A program made the translations under genes and the position numbers. Of a stretch of DNA of 33,881 bases, positions 1 through 9,287 are shown piece by piece; positions within the stretch are counted from its first letter, which is position 1; the number at the start of each line of letters is the position of its first letter. A model generated the notes under the pieces. That model saw only the letters and a list, made by a program, of their open reading frames with translations. It had not been told where the DNA came from and ran no database searches. The stretch is from NCBI GenBank assembly GCA_016928165.1, contig JAFGLH010000197.1, forward strand, positions 1-33,881. The letters run 5' to 3'. The DNA comes from Pirellulales bacterium (GTDB taxonomy: Bacteria > Planctomycetota > Planctomycetia > Pirellulales > Thermoguttaceae).

Positions 1-338
1 GAGAACTGCCGATCCGCGAGATGCTCCGTTATCCGCCCTTCGCGAGCATGATCCGGCTGGTCGTGCGCGGGGCGGTCGATCCGGTCGCGGCCGGATTCGC
101 CAAACACATCGTCGAGCGATTGCAGGCGTCGCTGGGCGAGCGAAAGGCGGACGCCCGCGTGCTGGGTCCGGCCCCCTGTCCGTTCGCCCGGCTGAAAGGC
201 CAATACAGGTTCCAGATTCAGGCGCAAGGCCCCGACGGCGGCCTGCTCCGCGCCGCCGTCGCCGAGACCGTCGCCGGACTGGAGCCGCCGGAAGGCGTGC
301 GGTGGATCGTGGACGTGGACCCGGTGGATATGTTATAG
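1..338 (+). CDS. priA: Primosomal protein N' (PriA helicase), C-terminal fragment
   Basis: The reading frame is open from the left edge (frame of base 3) to TAG at 336-338, so only the last ~112 residues are present. The fragment carries the typical PriA end: an RE-MLRYPPF segment at the start, a GPAPCPFARLKGQYRFQ block in the middle (the family has GPAPAPI.RL.GRYR), and a terminal DVDPVDML (family VDVDP..ML). PriA is the 3'-5' DNA helicase that restarts collapsed replication forks and reloads the DnaB replicase helicase; this part is the C-terminal domain that contacts DNA and the fork. The helicase motifs and the zinc-binding cysteines lie upstream, outside the window. The next gene is convergent. 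The assignment rests on the conserved C-terminal motifs. Confidence 0.9.
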   Translation, partial: ELPIREMLRYPPFASMIRLVVRGAVDPVAAGFAKHIVERLQASLGERKADARVLGPAPCPFARLKGQYRFQIQAQGPDGGLLRAAVAETVAGLEPPEGVRWIVDVDPVDML

Positions 339-382
339 CGACGAGAGATATTCAATAATGTTTGAATTGATGACTGTTTAGC

Positions 383-401
383 GGCCGTCGGTACGACGGC
401 C
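383..401. terminator. Hairpin between convergent priA and pilM-like genes
   Basis: A perfect 8-bp stem (GGCCGTCG / CGACGGCC) with a GTA loop sits in the 76-bp gap between two convergent stop codons (338 and 415). Neither side is followed by a clear T-run, so it is a probable transcript-end structure rather than a textbook intrinsic terminator. Confidence 0.4.
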
Positions 402-414
402 AAAACCTCACGCG

Positions 415-2583
415 TTATTGCCCGCAACGCAAATAACGAAACAGACCGTGCAGCGCGAACCCGCCGCCGAGGCCGAAAATGGTCTCGACGGGACCGGCCG
501 ACGCTTCGCGCGAATATCGGTCCAGGAAATGCTGCGTATCCCTCAATAGGCCGTCGAACAGCGGCTCGAACTGTCGATACAACTCGCCGACGTTTTCCGC
601 CGATTCCACCGATCGCTTCAACTTTTCCGCTTGGGCGAAGCTGAGCCTAAATTCCTTAACCAGCGCGCGGGTAAAACTTTCGCCGGCGATGCCGCTGCCG
701 AGGAACCACAGCGACCGCGGCGCACTGACGATTATGCTCGTCGCCGCGCAGCCCACGTCCAAGGCGGCCACGGGCGTTTGGCGGGAGGTCGCCGCATCGG
801 GGGCGCGACCCAAGCAATCGTGGAGCAGCAGGTTGTGCAGCGCGATGAAATCCGGCTGTAATACGTCGATGCGGAGGCCGGCGCGGCGGAACGATTCGAC
901 GAACCTCTCGACGGCGTGCCGTTTCGCCGCGACCAGCAGCGCGCGTCCCGTCTCCCTGGCCGGGCGCTCGGCGGCGGCCGCGTCGAAGGGATGATAGTCC
1001 CAAATTAACTGTTCCAGGGGGATGTTAAGTTGCAGGCGTGCCTCGAACTCGACGAGCTTGCCAGCCTTGGCGGCGTCGGCGGGCGGCAGCTCGAACTGCC
1101 GGCACAGCGCCACGCGGCCCGGCAGCCCCGCGCAGACCCGCTCCCCCTTCAGCGCCCAAGCGCCGAGCAAGGTTTTCAGCGTATCGACGACAAGCTTGCT
1201 TTCCTCGACTTCGTTGGCGGCGTGGTTGAGCGGTTTGGCGTGCTCGATCAGCAGGGCGGCTTCGACGATGGCCTCGCACTTGGCCGCGTCCCAGGCCAGC
1301 TTGACCGCTTTCAGGGCGCTGGTGCCGAGATCGATTCCCCACGCGGAGCGGGCGGTTTTGGCGCGGACCAAGCGGGCAACCCGACCCAACATGCCTAGCC
1401 GTCCGACGGCGGACAGATTGATGTCCACGGCCGCTCCGCCGACGCCGGCCAGCGCCAGCCCGCAGGCGGCGGCGAATCTGCCCGGATGCCGGTGCAAGTC
1501 GGCCGTCTCCGGCGAATCAATCGACGATATGCGGTGGAAAGAGGCCAACCACTCGACCGGCGCGCCCAAGGGTGTGTTTTTCGGCGGGTTGGCCCAAGCA
1601 AGAGGCTGCCCCGCGGAGCGGGCGGCCGCCGCCCGACGCCGCCGTTGCAGTTCGTCGTGAAGTTTTCTCATGGTTGCATCGCTCGGCGATAAAAGCCGCA
1701 TCCGCTCGGCCAGCGCGAACAAGGTTTGATCGACCACCGGCGCGTTTCGCAAGTCGCGGGCCAGGCATGCCGTTTCGCGAGCCCGCCGCAGGAGTTCGAC
1801 GACGCCGGCATCGCCTGCCTTCGGCGGAATCCGCTCCAGCAACTGCACGGCCCGCTCATAGCGGTGTTCGTTCAATGCCTTCTCGGCCGCCGCGGCGATG
1901 CGTTGTTGAACTTTTTCGGCAAGTGTCATTGCCTCCGCGTGGCGCGGTTGCAGGGCCAGCAGCCGTTCGATCTTGGTCAACAGGTCGTCGATGCGTTTAT
2001 GTTGCGCGTCGTCGCGTATTTCGGCCTCCAGCGCGGCGATTTCGCGGCGGCATTGCCGGCTGCGCGTCAGCAAACCCTTGATTTGATCGCTTCTGAGCGG
2101 CGGCGACACCGCTTCGAGCGCTCGCGCGGCGGCCTCGTAGTCGAATTCGGCGAGCAATATTTCCGCGCGTTGTCGCGCCGTTTCCGCCTCGTTGCGCCGT
2201 TGCACGCGCTCGCGCGATGCTTGTTTCAGCATTTCCGCGGCCCGCCGAGCTTGGTCGAAGACGCGGGGATGCTTGTTCTTGCCGACCGCGCCGAGCAGCA
2301 CGATGGCCTCCTCGAAGCGGCATTCGGCCCACAATCGTTCGGCCTCGCGGAGTTCGTTTTCGACTCGCTCGATGTTTTCCGCGGCGACCCGTCCGATGTT
2401 TGCGCCGCAAGCGGCGCAGAATTCCTCGCCGGCGGCGCACGTTTCTCCGCAATTGAAGCACGCCTCCCAGAGCGGCGCGCCGCATTTGGAACAGAATTTT
2501 CCGGTCCTTTGATTGTCCGCGGCACAGCGCGGGCAGCGCAAGCCCGTTGCGGCGGCGTCTTCCATCTCTTCGATCATCGACAT
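415..2583 (-). CDS. Double zinc-ribbon / helical / PilM-like ATPase fusion protein
   Basis: 722 residues in three parts. Residues 17-60 hold four CxxC pairs (C17/C20, C31/C34, C42/C45, C56/C59), a double zinc ribbon. Residues ~65-330 are charged, helix-rich and repeat-like (TPR or coiled-coil character). From ~413 a PilM/FtsA-type actin-like fold starts with WGIDLGTSALKAVKL (phosphate-1 loop), continues with ALDVGCAATSIIV, and ends with FGLGGGFALHGL. PilM is the cytoplasmic ATP-binding protein that links PilN/PilO to type IV pilus or type II secretion machinery; here that role is inferred. It stops right after the GGG..LHGL..YL motif, about 20-30 residues earlier than a usual PilM, and a GLAL..G...INL segment (~372-385) precedes the ATPase fold. 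It is the last gene of a minus-strand row, 24 bp after its neighbour. No strong ribosome site is visible; ATG at 2577 is an alternative start. Confidence 0.8.
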   Translation of the reverse strand: MSMIEEMEDAAATGLRCPRCAADNQRTGKFCSKCGAPLWEACFNCGETCAAGEEFCAACGANIGRVAAENIERVENELREAERLWAECRFEEAIVLLGAVGKNKHPRVFDQARRAAEMLKQASRERVQRRNEAETARQRAEILLAEFDYEAAARALEAVSPPLRSDQIKGLLTRSRQCRREIAALEAEIRDDAQHKRIDDLLTKIERLLALQPRHAEAMTLAEKVQQRIAAAAEKALNEHRYERAVQLLERIPPKAGDAGVVELLRRARETACLARDLRNAPVVDQTLFALAERMRLLSPSDATMRKLHDELQRRRRAAAARSAGQPLAWANPPKNTPLGAPVEWLASFHRISSIDSPETADLHRHPGRFAAACGLALAGVGGAAVDINLSAVGRLGMLGRVARLVRAKTARSAWGIDLGTSALKAVKLAWDAAKCEAIVEAALLIEHAKPLNHAANEVEESKLVVDTLKTLLGAWALKGERVCAGLPGRVALCRQFELPPADAAKAGKLVEFEARLQLNIPLEQLIWDYHPFDAAAAERPARETGRALLVAAKRHAVERFVESFRRAGLRIDVLQPDFIALHNLLLHDCLGRAPDAATSRQTPVAALDVGCAATSIIVSAPRSLWFLGSGIAGESFTRALVKEFRLSFAQAEKLKRSVESAENVGELYRQFEPLFDGLLRDTQHFLDRYSREASAGPVETIFGLGGGFALHGLFRYLRCGQ

Positions 2584-2607
2584 CAGTTGTGTTTTGTGGG
2601 CGGTTGA

Positions 2608-4611
2608 TTATTTGCCGGCCGTCTTGGGTGGCGACTGCCCGACCGGATCGCACTGGACGACGAGCACCTCGACGATCGTCCGCCCCTCGCGATTGGCGAG
2701 GTGTTGGTTACCGAGGTCGGCGGCCTCGACGAACACGTCGATCGAGCGGGCGAGCGAGGAGCCGGCCGGCCGGTCGAGGGCATCGAGCCAAATTCCCTCG
2801 TCGGTATCGTGTTCCTCGTGGGCGGGCAATTGACGCCGATAGTAGCCGACGACAGCCGCCGGCCTCGCCAGTTGGGCCGTGCGAATGTAATGGACCTTCA
2901 GCGGCGAGAGAGCGGCCAGCGACTCGGTCGTCCCTTTCAGGTCCTCCGGCCAGTCGAGCTTGTACGCCGCGACCACCTCCGCGTTAGGGTGGGGCTTTAT
3001 CGGAAAAGCGTCGATGTCGAGGCTATCGCCGGCGCGGCGGCCGGTCCTCGGGCTCGCCAAAGCCGCTTCGCGAAATTGACGGCACATCGCCTGCGTCAAT
3101 TTTTTGGAATACGCCATCCACCGTCGAGCAGTCTCGTCGCGTTGCCGTCTGGCTTCGAGCAGCGCCTGGGCTTTTGCCGAAGCGCCCCGCTTGTCGGCGC
3201 GACGCTTGGAGGACGATCGCGGTTCGTCGCCCGGCAGGGGATCCTGCCGAGGCAACATCTTCACCGACATCAGAAAGCCCGGCTCCGGCGCCGCCCTCTC
3301 GCCGAAGGCGATCGACTCCAACGCCTTCGGCTCCTGGTCCCAATGAAGTTCCAACAGGCGATGCAGGGCCGCCCGCAGCGAGCGGTCGGGAATCGCGGCT
3401 GCCAGGGAAATCAGTTCCTTGTTTTGATCCATTTCGTCGATGGCCAACAGCCTTCGCCCGACCGCCCCGGCAAAATCGGCGCTCCATAAGCGTCCGGCCA
3501 CTGCGCGATAATCATCCGGTGCGGCATCGGCGTCTTTCTCGATTTTATCGGGCAGCGGCGCGCCCAACAGGCGGCAGATCGCAAATCCGCCCGCCGCGAC
3601 AAACCGCTTCTCCAGCGATTCGACGGTCTCCGGGGCCAAACGGCCGCACTGGTAAACCGCGATTTGAGGCATTAAGTTTTCGGGCAGAGATTCGCCGAGG
3701 CAGGTCCACAACTCGTCGAACCGTTCCCGCGGCATATCCGCTGCAATCATGTACTCCGCCAACCGCAGACGCAAAGACGGAGCGGCGGATTTTTTCACGA
3801 CGGCGAGGATTTTCTCCCGCCGTTGCTCGTCGCCCGCACGTCGTCCGTTGCACGAGCGGCCGGCCATCGTGATCGTGCGAAGCAGGGCGTCCTCGTTTTC
3901 ACGGGAAGGGCGCTCGACGAGCATTTCCGCCGCCGCCACGGCCGCGAGCAGCTCGTCCGCGGTCTTCATCTCGCCGGCGGCCAACCGTTCGATTGCCCGC
4001 CACGCCTCGGGCGTGTCGGCGTCAGCCAAGGCTACGACGATCGCCTCGATGCGTTGCGTTTCGCCCTTGCGGCGAGAACGTCGCGATTTGACGGTTTGCG
4101 TATCGGACGCGGGTTCCGCCAACAATTTCAGCAGAATTTGGACGGCGGTTTTTTTGTCGGGGTGCCGATTGCCCAAATAGCGGATCGCTTTGTCCATCCT
4201 CCGATCGTTCGTCTTTCCGGCGGCGTAGTAGTCTTCTGGTTTCCAATCGGCAAAATTACCGGGGAGACCGGGCGGTTGGGGTTTGCGGCGAGCGGTAGGG
4301 TCGTTTCTTGATCTGCGCGTCGGTAGGCGCGTGTTATTTACGGAGGTCTTACCCGCTTCGGCATCCTCTTTTATTTTCTGGGCTTGTTCTTTCTTTTCCT
4401 TTTCCTCCGCTTTTTCTTTTACGGCGTCTTTTTTGGCTTCCTCTTGCTCCCGACGCGATTTTTGCGCAAGCCATTCGTCTCGCGACATTCCACCCCAGGG
4501 TTCGGTGAAATTTTCCACCCCGCCGCCCCCGCAACCGCGAGCCGCGAACATTATTAGCGCCAGCAGGCCGCACGCTATGAGCACGATTTTCGTGGGCGTA
4601 ATGGTTCCCAT
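2608..4611 (-). CDS. Membrane-anchored protein of unknown function with HEAT-like middle
   Basis: 667 residues; family not recognised. An N-terminal hydrophobic segment (~8-24, TKIVLIACGLLALIMFAAR) followed by a CGGGG stretch is a signal anchor or, less likely, a lipoprotein signal, since the lipobox is poor. Residues ~45-85 are very rich in K and E and probably form a coiled coil. The middle (~150-420) has alternating helices with an LLKLLAEP / AIVVALADADTPEAWRAIERLA pattern that recalls HEAT or TPR-like repeats. The last ~150 residues look globular and contain HYIRTAQLARPAAVVGYYRR. The protein is probably outside the membrane. A GGGAG sequence lies 11 bases before the ATG. It stands between the DUF1573 gene and the PilM fusion, both close and co-oriented, which suggests shared expression. 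No function can be assigned. Confidence 0.75.
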   Translation of the reverse strand: MGTITPTKIVLIACGLLALIMFAARGCGGGGVENFTEPWGGMSRDEWLAQKSRREQEEAKKDAVKEKAEEKEKKEQAQKIKEDAEAGKTSVNNTRLPTRRSRNDPTARRKPQPPGLPGNFADWKPEDYYAAGKTNDRRMDKAIRYLGNRHPDKKTAVQILLKLLAEPASDTQTVKSRRSRRKGETQRIEAIVVALADADTPEAWRAIERLAAGEMKTADELLAAVAAAEMLVERPSRENEDALLRTITMAGRSCNGRRAGDEQRREKILAVVKKSAAPSLRLRLAEYMIAADMPRERFDELWTCLGESLPENLMPQIAVYQCGRLAPETVESLEKRFVAAGGFAICRLLGAPLPDKIEKDADAAPDDYRAVAGRLWSADFAGAVGRRLLAIDEMDQNKELISLAAAIPDRSLRAALHRLLELHWDQEPKALESIAFGERAAPEPGFLMSVKMLPRQDPLPGDEPRSSSKRRADKRGASAKAQALLEARRQRDETARRWMAYSKKLTQAMCRQFREAALASPRTGRRAGDSLDIDAFPIKPHPNAEVVAAYKLDWPEDLKGTTESLAALSPLKVHYIRTAQLARPAAVVGYYRRQLPAHEEHDTDEGIWLDALDRPAGSSLARSIDVFVEAADLGNQHLANREGRTIVEVLVVQCDPVGQSPPKTAGK

Positions 4612-4724
4612 GGTCGGACAAGCTCCCGAGCGGATGGATGAGTCTTTGTTTTTACCGCGAGCACATTAAGGGCGCGCTAGCGGTTTGTTTGGTCTTGATG
4701 AGAAAGGCCGGAAAACGCTCTGAA

Positions 4725-5876
4725 TTACGTTCCCCTGTCGCTAAGGACCGCGAAGGAGACCTTCAATTTGGCGATTTCCGGCATTTCGGGGTGATCGGTG
4801 ACGATTTTCACCGTGCCCATTCTCTCCGGGGCGACGAAACTGCCCGGTGGTGCGTCGGGCGGGACTTCGATGATGACCCGATACAAGCCCTTATCGGCCA
4901 TCTCGGACGACTCGGCGAAGACCCGCACCTTGAGGAAGTCGGGCGTTTTCTCGATCTCTTTGACGGTTATTCGCCGATGGTCGCCGCGAACTTTCAGCAG
5001 CAGTTTGGCCCGACCGCCGCGCCCGCGTTCGAGAGCGCCAATCCGCACGATCCCCTGACTGTCGATCTTTGGTCCATAAACGGTGCCGAGCGACCGCCTT
5101 CGTCCGCCGAAGGATATGCAAATTTTTCTCGACGCGGTTTGATGCCGGGCGTCGGGCGCGGCGGCGGGCCGGGCGTCGACTTCGATCTTGCCGGAGAAAC
5201 CCATGCCGGTCCAGCCGGGGGCTGTGTGAAGCGTGGCGACGTAGCCCGAGCGGGCATACTTGTATTCGGCGAGCCGTTCTTGCGGAGCGGGTTGGATGTC
5301 CCAAGTCACGCCCTCTTGCGTGCTGTGCATGCCGGACAACTCAAACGAATCCCAGACTTCCGAAAAGATCAGGGTGGCGAATTCCATCGGTGCTCCGGCC
5401 CCTAGATCGTTGTCGTGGACGCCCGAGGGGGCGGCGACCAGATAGCGCCGCACGTCGCCGTGGATGGTCAGTTCGATCCGCGATCGTTCGGGATCGTTCG
5501 TCGCAAAGGCGGCGGTGTGTGAAAACGGTCCCTCGATCCCCTCGGTCTTCGATTCAATCGCGATCGGTCCCGCCTTGCCTGGCGGTATCTCGCGCGGCGC
5601 GGACGCCACGGTGCATTTGCATGTGGTGCCGACCTTTTTTATATACAGCGGGGCGTCCCCTTCGTTGCAGATAATGAAAGTATGCCGGCACTTGTCGCTC
5701 GGATCGAGAACGCCCAGGTCTCGGGAGATTTCCTTGATCGCGATTCTCGAAGCGGGCGGATCACTCTTTTCCGGCGGATTCAGGGCAGAACTGGGCGAAC
5801 GCAGCGCATAGGTAATCAACAGCACGGCCGCGACGGCAATCGCGCAGCCTCCAAATACGGCATATCGTCGTCGCAT
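4725..5876 (-). CDS. DUF1573 domain protein, membrane-anchored
   Basis: 383 residues from the chosen ATG. Residues ~6-26 (AVFGGCAIAVAAVLLITYALR) form a signal anchor. Residues ~48-150 match DUF1573: HTFIICNEGDAPLYIKKVGTTCKCTV, then a PPGKAGPI.I turn and a later FATNDP segment. The Cys-Lys-Cys-Thr at 86-89 corresponds to the family's CGCT signature. DUF1573 is an immunoglobulin-like, ASH-related extracytoplasmic module found in many copies in Planctomycetota and Bacteroidota; its molecular role is not established. The C-terminal half (~200-383) looks like further beta-rich repeats (KLLLKVRGDHRRITVKEI; YRVIIEVPPDAPPGSF). ATG at 5888 also opens the frame but directly abuts a CAGGAG sequence; ATG at 5876 leaves 12 bases after it and was preferred. 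Confidence 0.8.
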   Translation of the reverse strand: MRRRYAVFGGCAIAVAAVLLITYALRSPSSALNPPEKSDPPASRIAIKEISRDLGVLDPSDKCRHTFIICNEGDAPLYIKKVGTTCKCTVASAPREIPPGKAGPIAIESKTEGIEGPFSHTAAFATNDPERSRIELTIHGDVRRYLVAAPSGVHDNDLGAGAPMEFATLIFSEVWDSFELSGMHSTQEGVTWDIQPAPQERLAEYKYARSGYVATLHTAPGWTGMGFSGKIEVDARPAAAPDARHQTASRKICISFGGRRRSLGTVYGPKIDSQGIVRIGALERGRGGRAKLLLKVRGDHRRITVKEIEKTPDFLKVRVFAESSEMADKGLYRVIIEVPPDAPPGSFVAPERMGTVKIVTDHPEMPEIAKLKVSFAVLSDRGT

Positions 5877-5965
5877 GACGGAAGGCATCTCCTGAAAGAA
5901 GGAATGCCTTAATGCTATAGCAGCCGCGCTAGCGAATCGCTAGAGAAAAGTTAGGACCGCGCTAT

Positions 5966-8900
5966 TTATCGCAGTGAGCTTTCCGCTTCGTTGCCGAGGA
6001 AGGTGTTCAAGTCCCTTTTTGCGACGGGGACCAGAGGATTGCCAGTGGCGGAATAGATTTCGGCGCGTTGCGTGAGGAACCATTTCTCCCAAATTACGTT
6101 CGGCTCCAGGGCCTGGGCGGATCGTATGATCGCTTCCGGCCCTAGCAACGGCGCGATCGCACAGAGCGCTCTCACCCGCTGCTGCTCGTGGAGATGGACG
6201 GCCAGCGGCTCATCCAATGCCGAACGGATTTTCGCGGCGTACAATCGGTCGCGCCGGGCGAGGTCGACCGCCATGGGGAACAGCAAATCTGCAACGTGTG
6301 AGAAAATCCAAGGGCTGCATCGTAATCGCATGAAGACGTTTGCCAGCTTATCGGCCGCCGCCGCGTATTTCCGCTGTTTCCACAGCGCGACGGCCTCGAT
6401 GCCGTCGGCCTCCAATGGTGACGCTCGACGGAGTTGCTCGATTATCGGCCGCGCCTTTTCGCCGTCCAGGCCGGCATGGACCAGCGACAGGATTGCCCGG
6501 TCGGTGGACGAACGCAACGGAAACGGATTTTCCGCCCAAAGCTTCGCCGCCGCGCGGCTATTGCCCGACCAGTAGGCGCGAAACAGGGCGGTCCGAGCCT
6601 TTTGTTCATCGGTCGGATTGGGGGGCGGGATCACCTCGCCGCGAAACAGCGCCATGAACATCTGGCGATGGTCGTCGACTTCGCGCCAGTCGACTAGGCC
6701 GTCTACCGCCGGGCGATTGTCGCACAATTTGATCGCCGTTTGATGCAGATCGGTTACGGAAAAGTTGATTGATTGCCCCACGCTGCGGGCGAAGGCGTAC
6801 TCGATCAGATTATGGTCGTCGGTGTTGATTGCCCGCGCGTCGCGCCGCAAGGCGTCGATGGTTTTTCCTCCGGCGACGAATCGCGCCAGCACCGCTTCGA
6901 GGTTTTCCGCCCGCCAACCAACGGCGAAAGCCGACTTGAACGGTTCCACGGCCAGACGTTGCCTGCACTGTTCGATGGCGACGATCAACGGCTCTTGCGA
7001 ACAGATCACCAGTATGTCTTCGGCCTTCGATTGCCAGGCCTCGACGTGGTCGAATACTGAGCGGAGCGTGGCGCAGATGACCGCGACGGTTTGGGCGTCG
7101 ATTTCGTAGGCTTGCACCCATTGAATGAACAGCCCTCGGCGGTTGAGCCGTTGCCGGGCGGCTAGATAAAACTCCTCAGTAAACAGATTGGCGATACCGG
7201 CCCGATACGGATTCGACGGTTCGGAGAAGATCAAATCGTACGACTTGGGGATCGTCAGCAGGATTTCGCGGGCGTCGTCGTAGATGCGGTTTACTTTTGG
7301 GTGTTCGAGGACGTTGTGGTTGACCGCCGCGCAGCGTCGGGCCATTTCGTCGATCGCCGGCTCGATTTCGGCCACGTCGACCGATTCGATCGACGAGACC
7401 TCGGCCAGCCAGCCGGGCGTTTCGCCTGTGCCCAGCCCGACGATAAATGCGGTTTTCGGATCGGGATGGAGCATGGCGGCCAGCACGCCTGAGACGAGCT
7501 GCGTGCCTGCGTCGTTGACGGCGTCTCCGTCGCATTTGCCGTTGATGTAGAACGAAACGGCGACTTCGTCGACCAGGGCGACGCTTGCTTCAACCCCGTC
7601 GGCTTCCCAGATCACCCGCCGCCGCCGGGAGTTGATCCAGTTTTGCAGCGCGTTGGGGTCGCTGGGCAGCGCGAATCGTCCCGCGCCGATGCCGCTGTGT
7701 CGCCAAACGGCCGTGGGGCCTTCGCTCCACAGGCAGAACAGCGCTAGGCAGATCGCGGCGGCAGGCTGGAGGAGCGTTTTCCTCGCGCCGACCCGGCGCA
7801 AGGAGATCGCCGTCGCCGCCGCGGCGATGCCGGCTAATAGCAGCACGACCGCGCGCCACGTGCCCGGGGCGCTGAGCAGCGGCAATGCGCCGAACCCTCC
7901 GGCCAGCGATCCAAGAATCGCCCCGACCGTGTTCCACGCGAAGGCGTATCCGACCTGCCGGCCGACGTTTTCCCGGCCCGAGCCGAGCAGGGCTATCAGC
8001 AGCGGGAACTGCACTCCGCTGACAACCGCCGCCGGCAGGATGACGATCGAGGCCGTGACGGCCCAGCCGAAAACGCTGTCGGAGAATCCGCCTGCGGCTT
8101 CGTGGCAGCGCGCGGCCAGTAAAGCGAGGCGGTCGCCGAGCGCGAAGGGAAACGCCACGCAAAGCGCTTCCAAGGCGCAAGAAAGGGCGAATATCCGCGG
8201 CGTCGGACGCAGGCGGCGGAAGAGCGGCGCGTAGGCCGCCCCGCCGACGCCGATGCCCAGCAGCGCCACGGCCAGTATCAACCCGAACGTATACGTCGTG
8301 CCGCCGAGGATCGGGCCGAGCATCCGATACCAGACCAACTCCATCAGGAAGAAGGCGAATCCGACCAGCGCGGCGAACAGATATATCCAACGGGAAGAGA
8401 GGGCGATTTGCGGCGCGAGGGCCGCATTGCCTTTTTTGATCCTCTTTATTAGTTCGATTTTTTCGGCCGCTTCGACTTCATCATTTTCGTTCCGCGAGAG
8501 CCGCCACGCGGCGGCCGCGACCAGCAGACTCAACGAGCAGCCGAGCCAAAGCGTGGTTCTCGTGCCCAGGCTGGGCAGGAGCATGAACGTGGCTAGGACC
8601 GCGCCGCAGACGCCGCCGAGGGTGTTCGCGCCGTAGAGTCTCCCCGCGCCGCGGCGATGTTCGTCGCCGGCGGAGGTGGCCGCGCGGACGGCCGCCGGGA
8701 GCGTTCCGCCCATCAGCATCGTGGGCACGATCAGGACGGCCGCCGAGAGCGCCAGCCGGACAAGCGTAGCCCCGGCGAATCCGAGCGTCGATTGTCCGCC
8801 CAGCGAGATGTAGATCGCGCGGACCAGATCGATCGACAGCGGGCTGACCGCCGCCGTGAGCGCGACGCCGAACTCCAGTCCGGCATAGAGGCGCAGGGGC

Positions 8901-9097
8901 CGTTTAACCTCGTCGGCTCGTCGGCCCAGCAGCGCGTTGCCCAGCCCCAGTCCGCCCATAAATATTGCGACCACCGCCGCCGAGGCCGCGGTGGTCGCCC
9001 CGAACACCAAGCGGAATTCCCTCATCCAGGCGACTTGCACGGTCAGGGCGGTCAGCCCGGAACAAAATAGCAAGGCCCGGATGACGGAGCGGCGCAT
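5966..9097 (-). CDS. MFS-like membrane domain fused to spermidine synthase-like domain
   Basis: About 1043 residues. The first ~440 are strongly hydrophobic with a dozen or more membrane segments and begin like the MFS-fused polyamine synthase family (LLFCSGLTALTVQVAWMRE, then GGTLPAAVRA and GANTLGGVCGAVLA). Residues ~480-740 form a soluble spermidine synthase-type, SAM-binding Rossmann domain: FIVGLGTGETPGW (glycine loop, ~550), VDVAEIEPAI, DLIFSEPSNPYRAG and FTEEFYLAARQRL. True aminopropyltransferases have a D/E-rich decarboxy-SAM and polyamine pocket; SEPSNPYRAG keeps only part of it, so the substrate is uncertain. The last ~300 residues are helical and unrecognised. A TTG at 9121 would add eight residues; ATG at 9097 fits the family's N-terminus better. 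No clear ribosome site precedes either. First gene of the four-gene minus row. Confidence 0.85.
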   Translation of the reverse strand: MRRSVIRALLFCSGLTALTVQVAWMREFRLVFGATTAASAAVVAIFMGGLGLGNALLGRRADEVKRPLRLYAGLEFGVALTAAVSPLSIDLVRAIYISLGGQSTLGFAGATLVRLALSAAVLIVPTMLMGGTLPAAVRAATSAGDEHRRGAGRLYGANTLGGVCGAVLATFMLLPSLGTRTTLWLGCSLSLLVAAAAWRLSRNENDEVEAAEKIELIKRIKKGNAALAPQIALSSRWIYLFAALVGFAFFLMELVWYRMLGPILGGTTYTFGLILAVALLGIGVGGAAYAPLFRRLRPTPRIFALSCALEALCVAFPFALGDRLALLAARCHEAAGGFSDSVFGWAVTASIVILPAAVVSGVQFPLLIALLGSGRENVGRQVGYAFAWNTVGAILGSLAGGFGALPLLSAPGTWRAVVLLLAGIAAAATAISLRRVGARKTLLQPAAAICLALFCLWSEGPTAVWRHSGIGAGRFALPSDPNALQNWINSRRRRVIWEADGVEASVALVDEVAVSFYINGKCDGDAVNDAGTQLVSGVLAAMLHPDPKTAFIVGLGTGETPGWLAEVSSIESVDVAEIEPAIDEMARRCAAVNHNVLEHPKVNRIYDDAREILLTIPKSYDLIFSEPSNPYRAGIANLFTEEFYLAARQRLNRRGLFIQWVQAYEIDAQTVAVICATLRSVFDHVEAWQSKAEDILVICSQEPLIVAIEQCRQRLAVEPFKSAFAVGWRAENLEAVLARFVAGGKTIDALRRDARAINTDDHNLIEYAFARSVGQSINFSVTDLHQTAIKLCDNRPAVDGLVDWREVDDHRQMFMALFRGEVIPPPNPTDEQKARTALFRAYWSGNSRAAAKLWAENPFPLRSSTDRAILSLVHAGLDGEKARPIIEQLRRASPLEADGIEAVALWKQRKYAAAADKLANVFMRLRCSPWIFSHVADLLFPMAVDLARRDRLYAAKIRSALDEPLAVHLHEQQRVRALCAIAPLLGPEAIIRSAQALEPNVIWEKWFLTQRAEIYSATGNPLVPVAKRDLNTFLGNEAESSLR

Positions 9098-9287
9098 ATC
9101 GATTGAAAATTTCGGATTCAATTTGAAATTACAGTTGTGAACAGAATGAATTCCGTTCTACTCTCATCAAAAACGAGAGCGGACCGCCGTTGGAGCGACC
9201 CGCCCTCGCCTGATCCAAATCAGGTTGGCGATTCAAACGACTCGGGCGAAGCAATTGGTGCCTTCCCGAAGTCGAACGTCATTGCCG

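Noticed and set aside
5929-5943. CTAGCGA-A-TCGCTAG hairpin after the MFS/spermidine synthase gene
   Set aside because: Possible weak 3' structure, but there is no T-run and the next gene follows closely in the same direction.
9209-9224. CCTGAT/ATCAGG hairpin downstream of the DUF1559 gene as terminator
   Set aside because: Only a 6-bp stem, no T-run on the minus strand; too weak to call.
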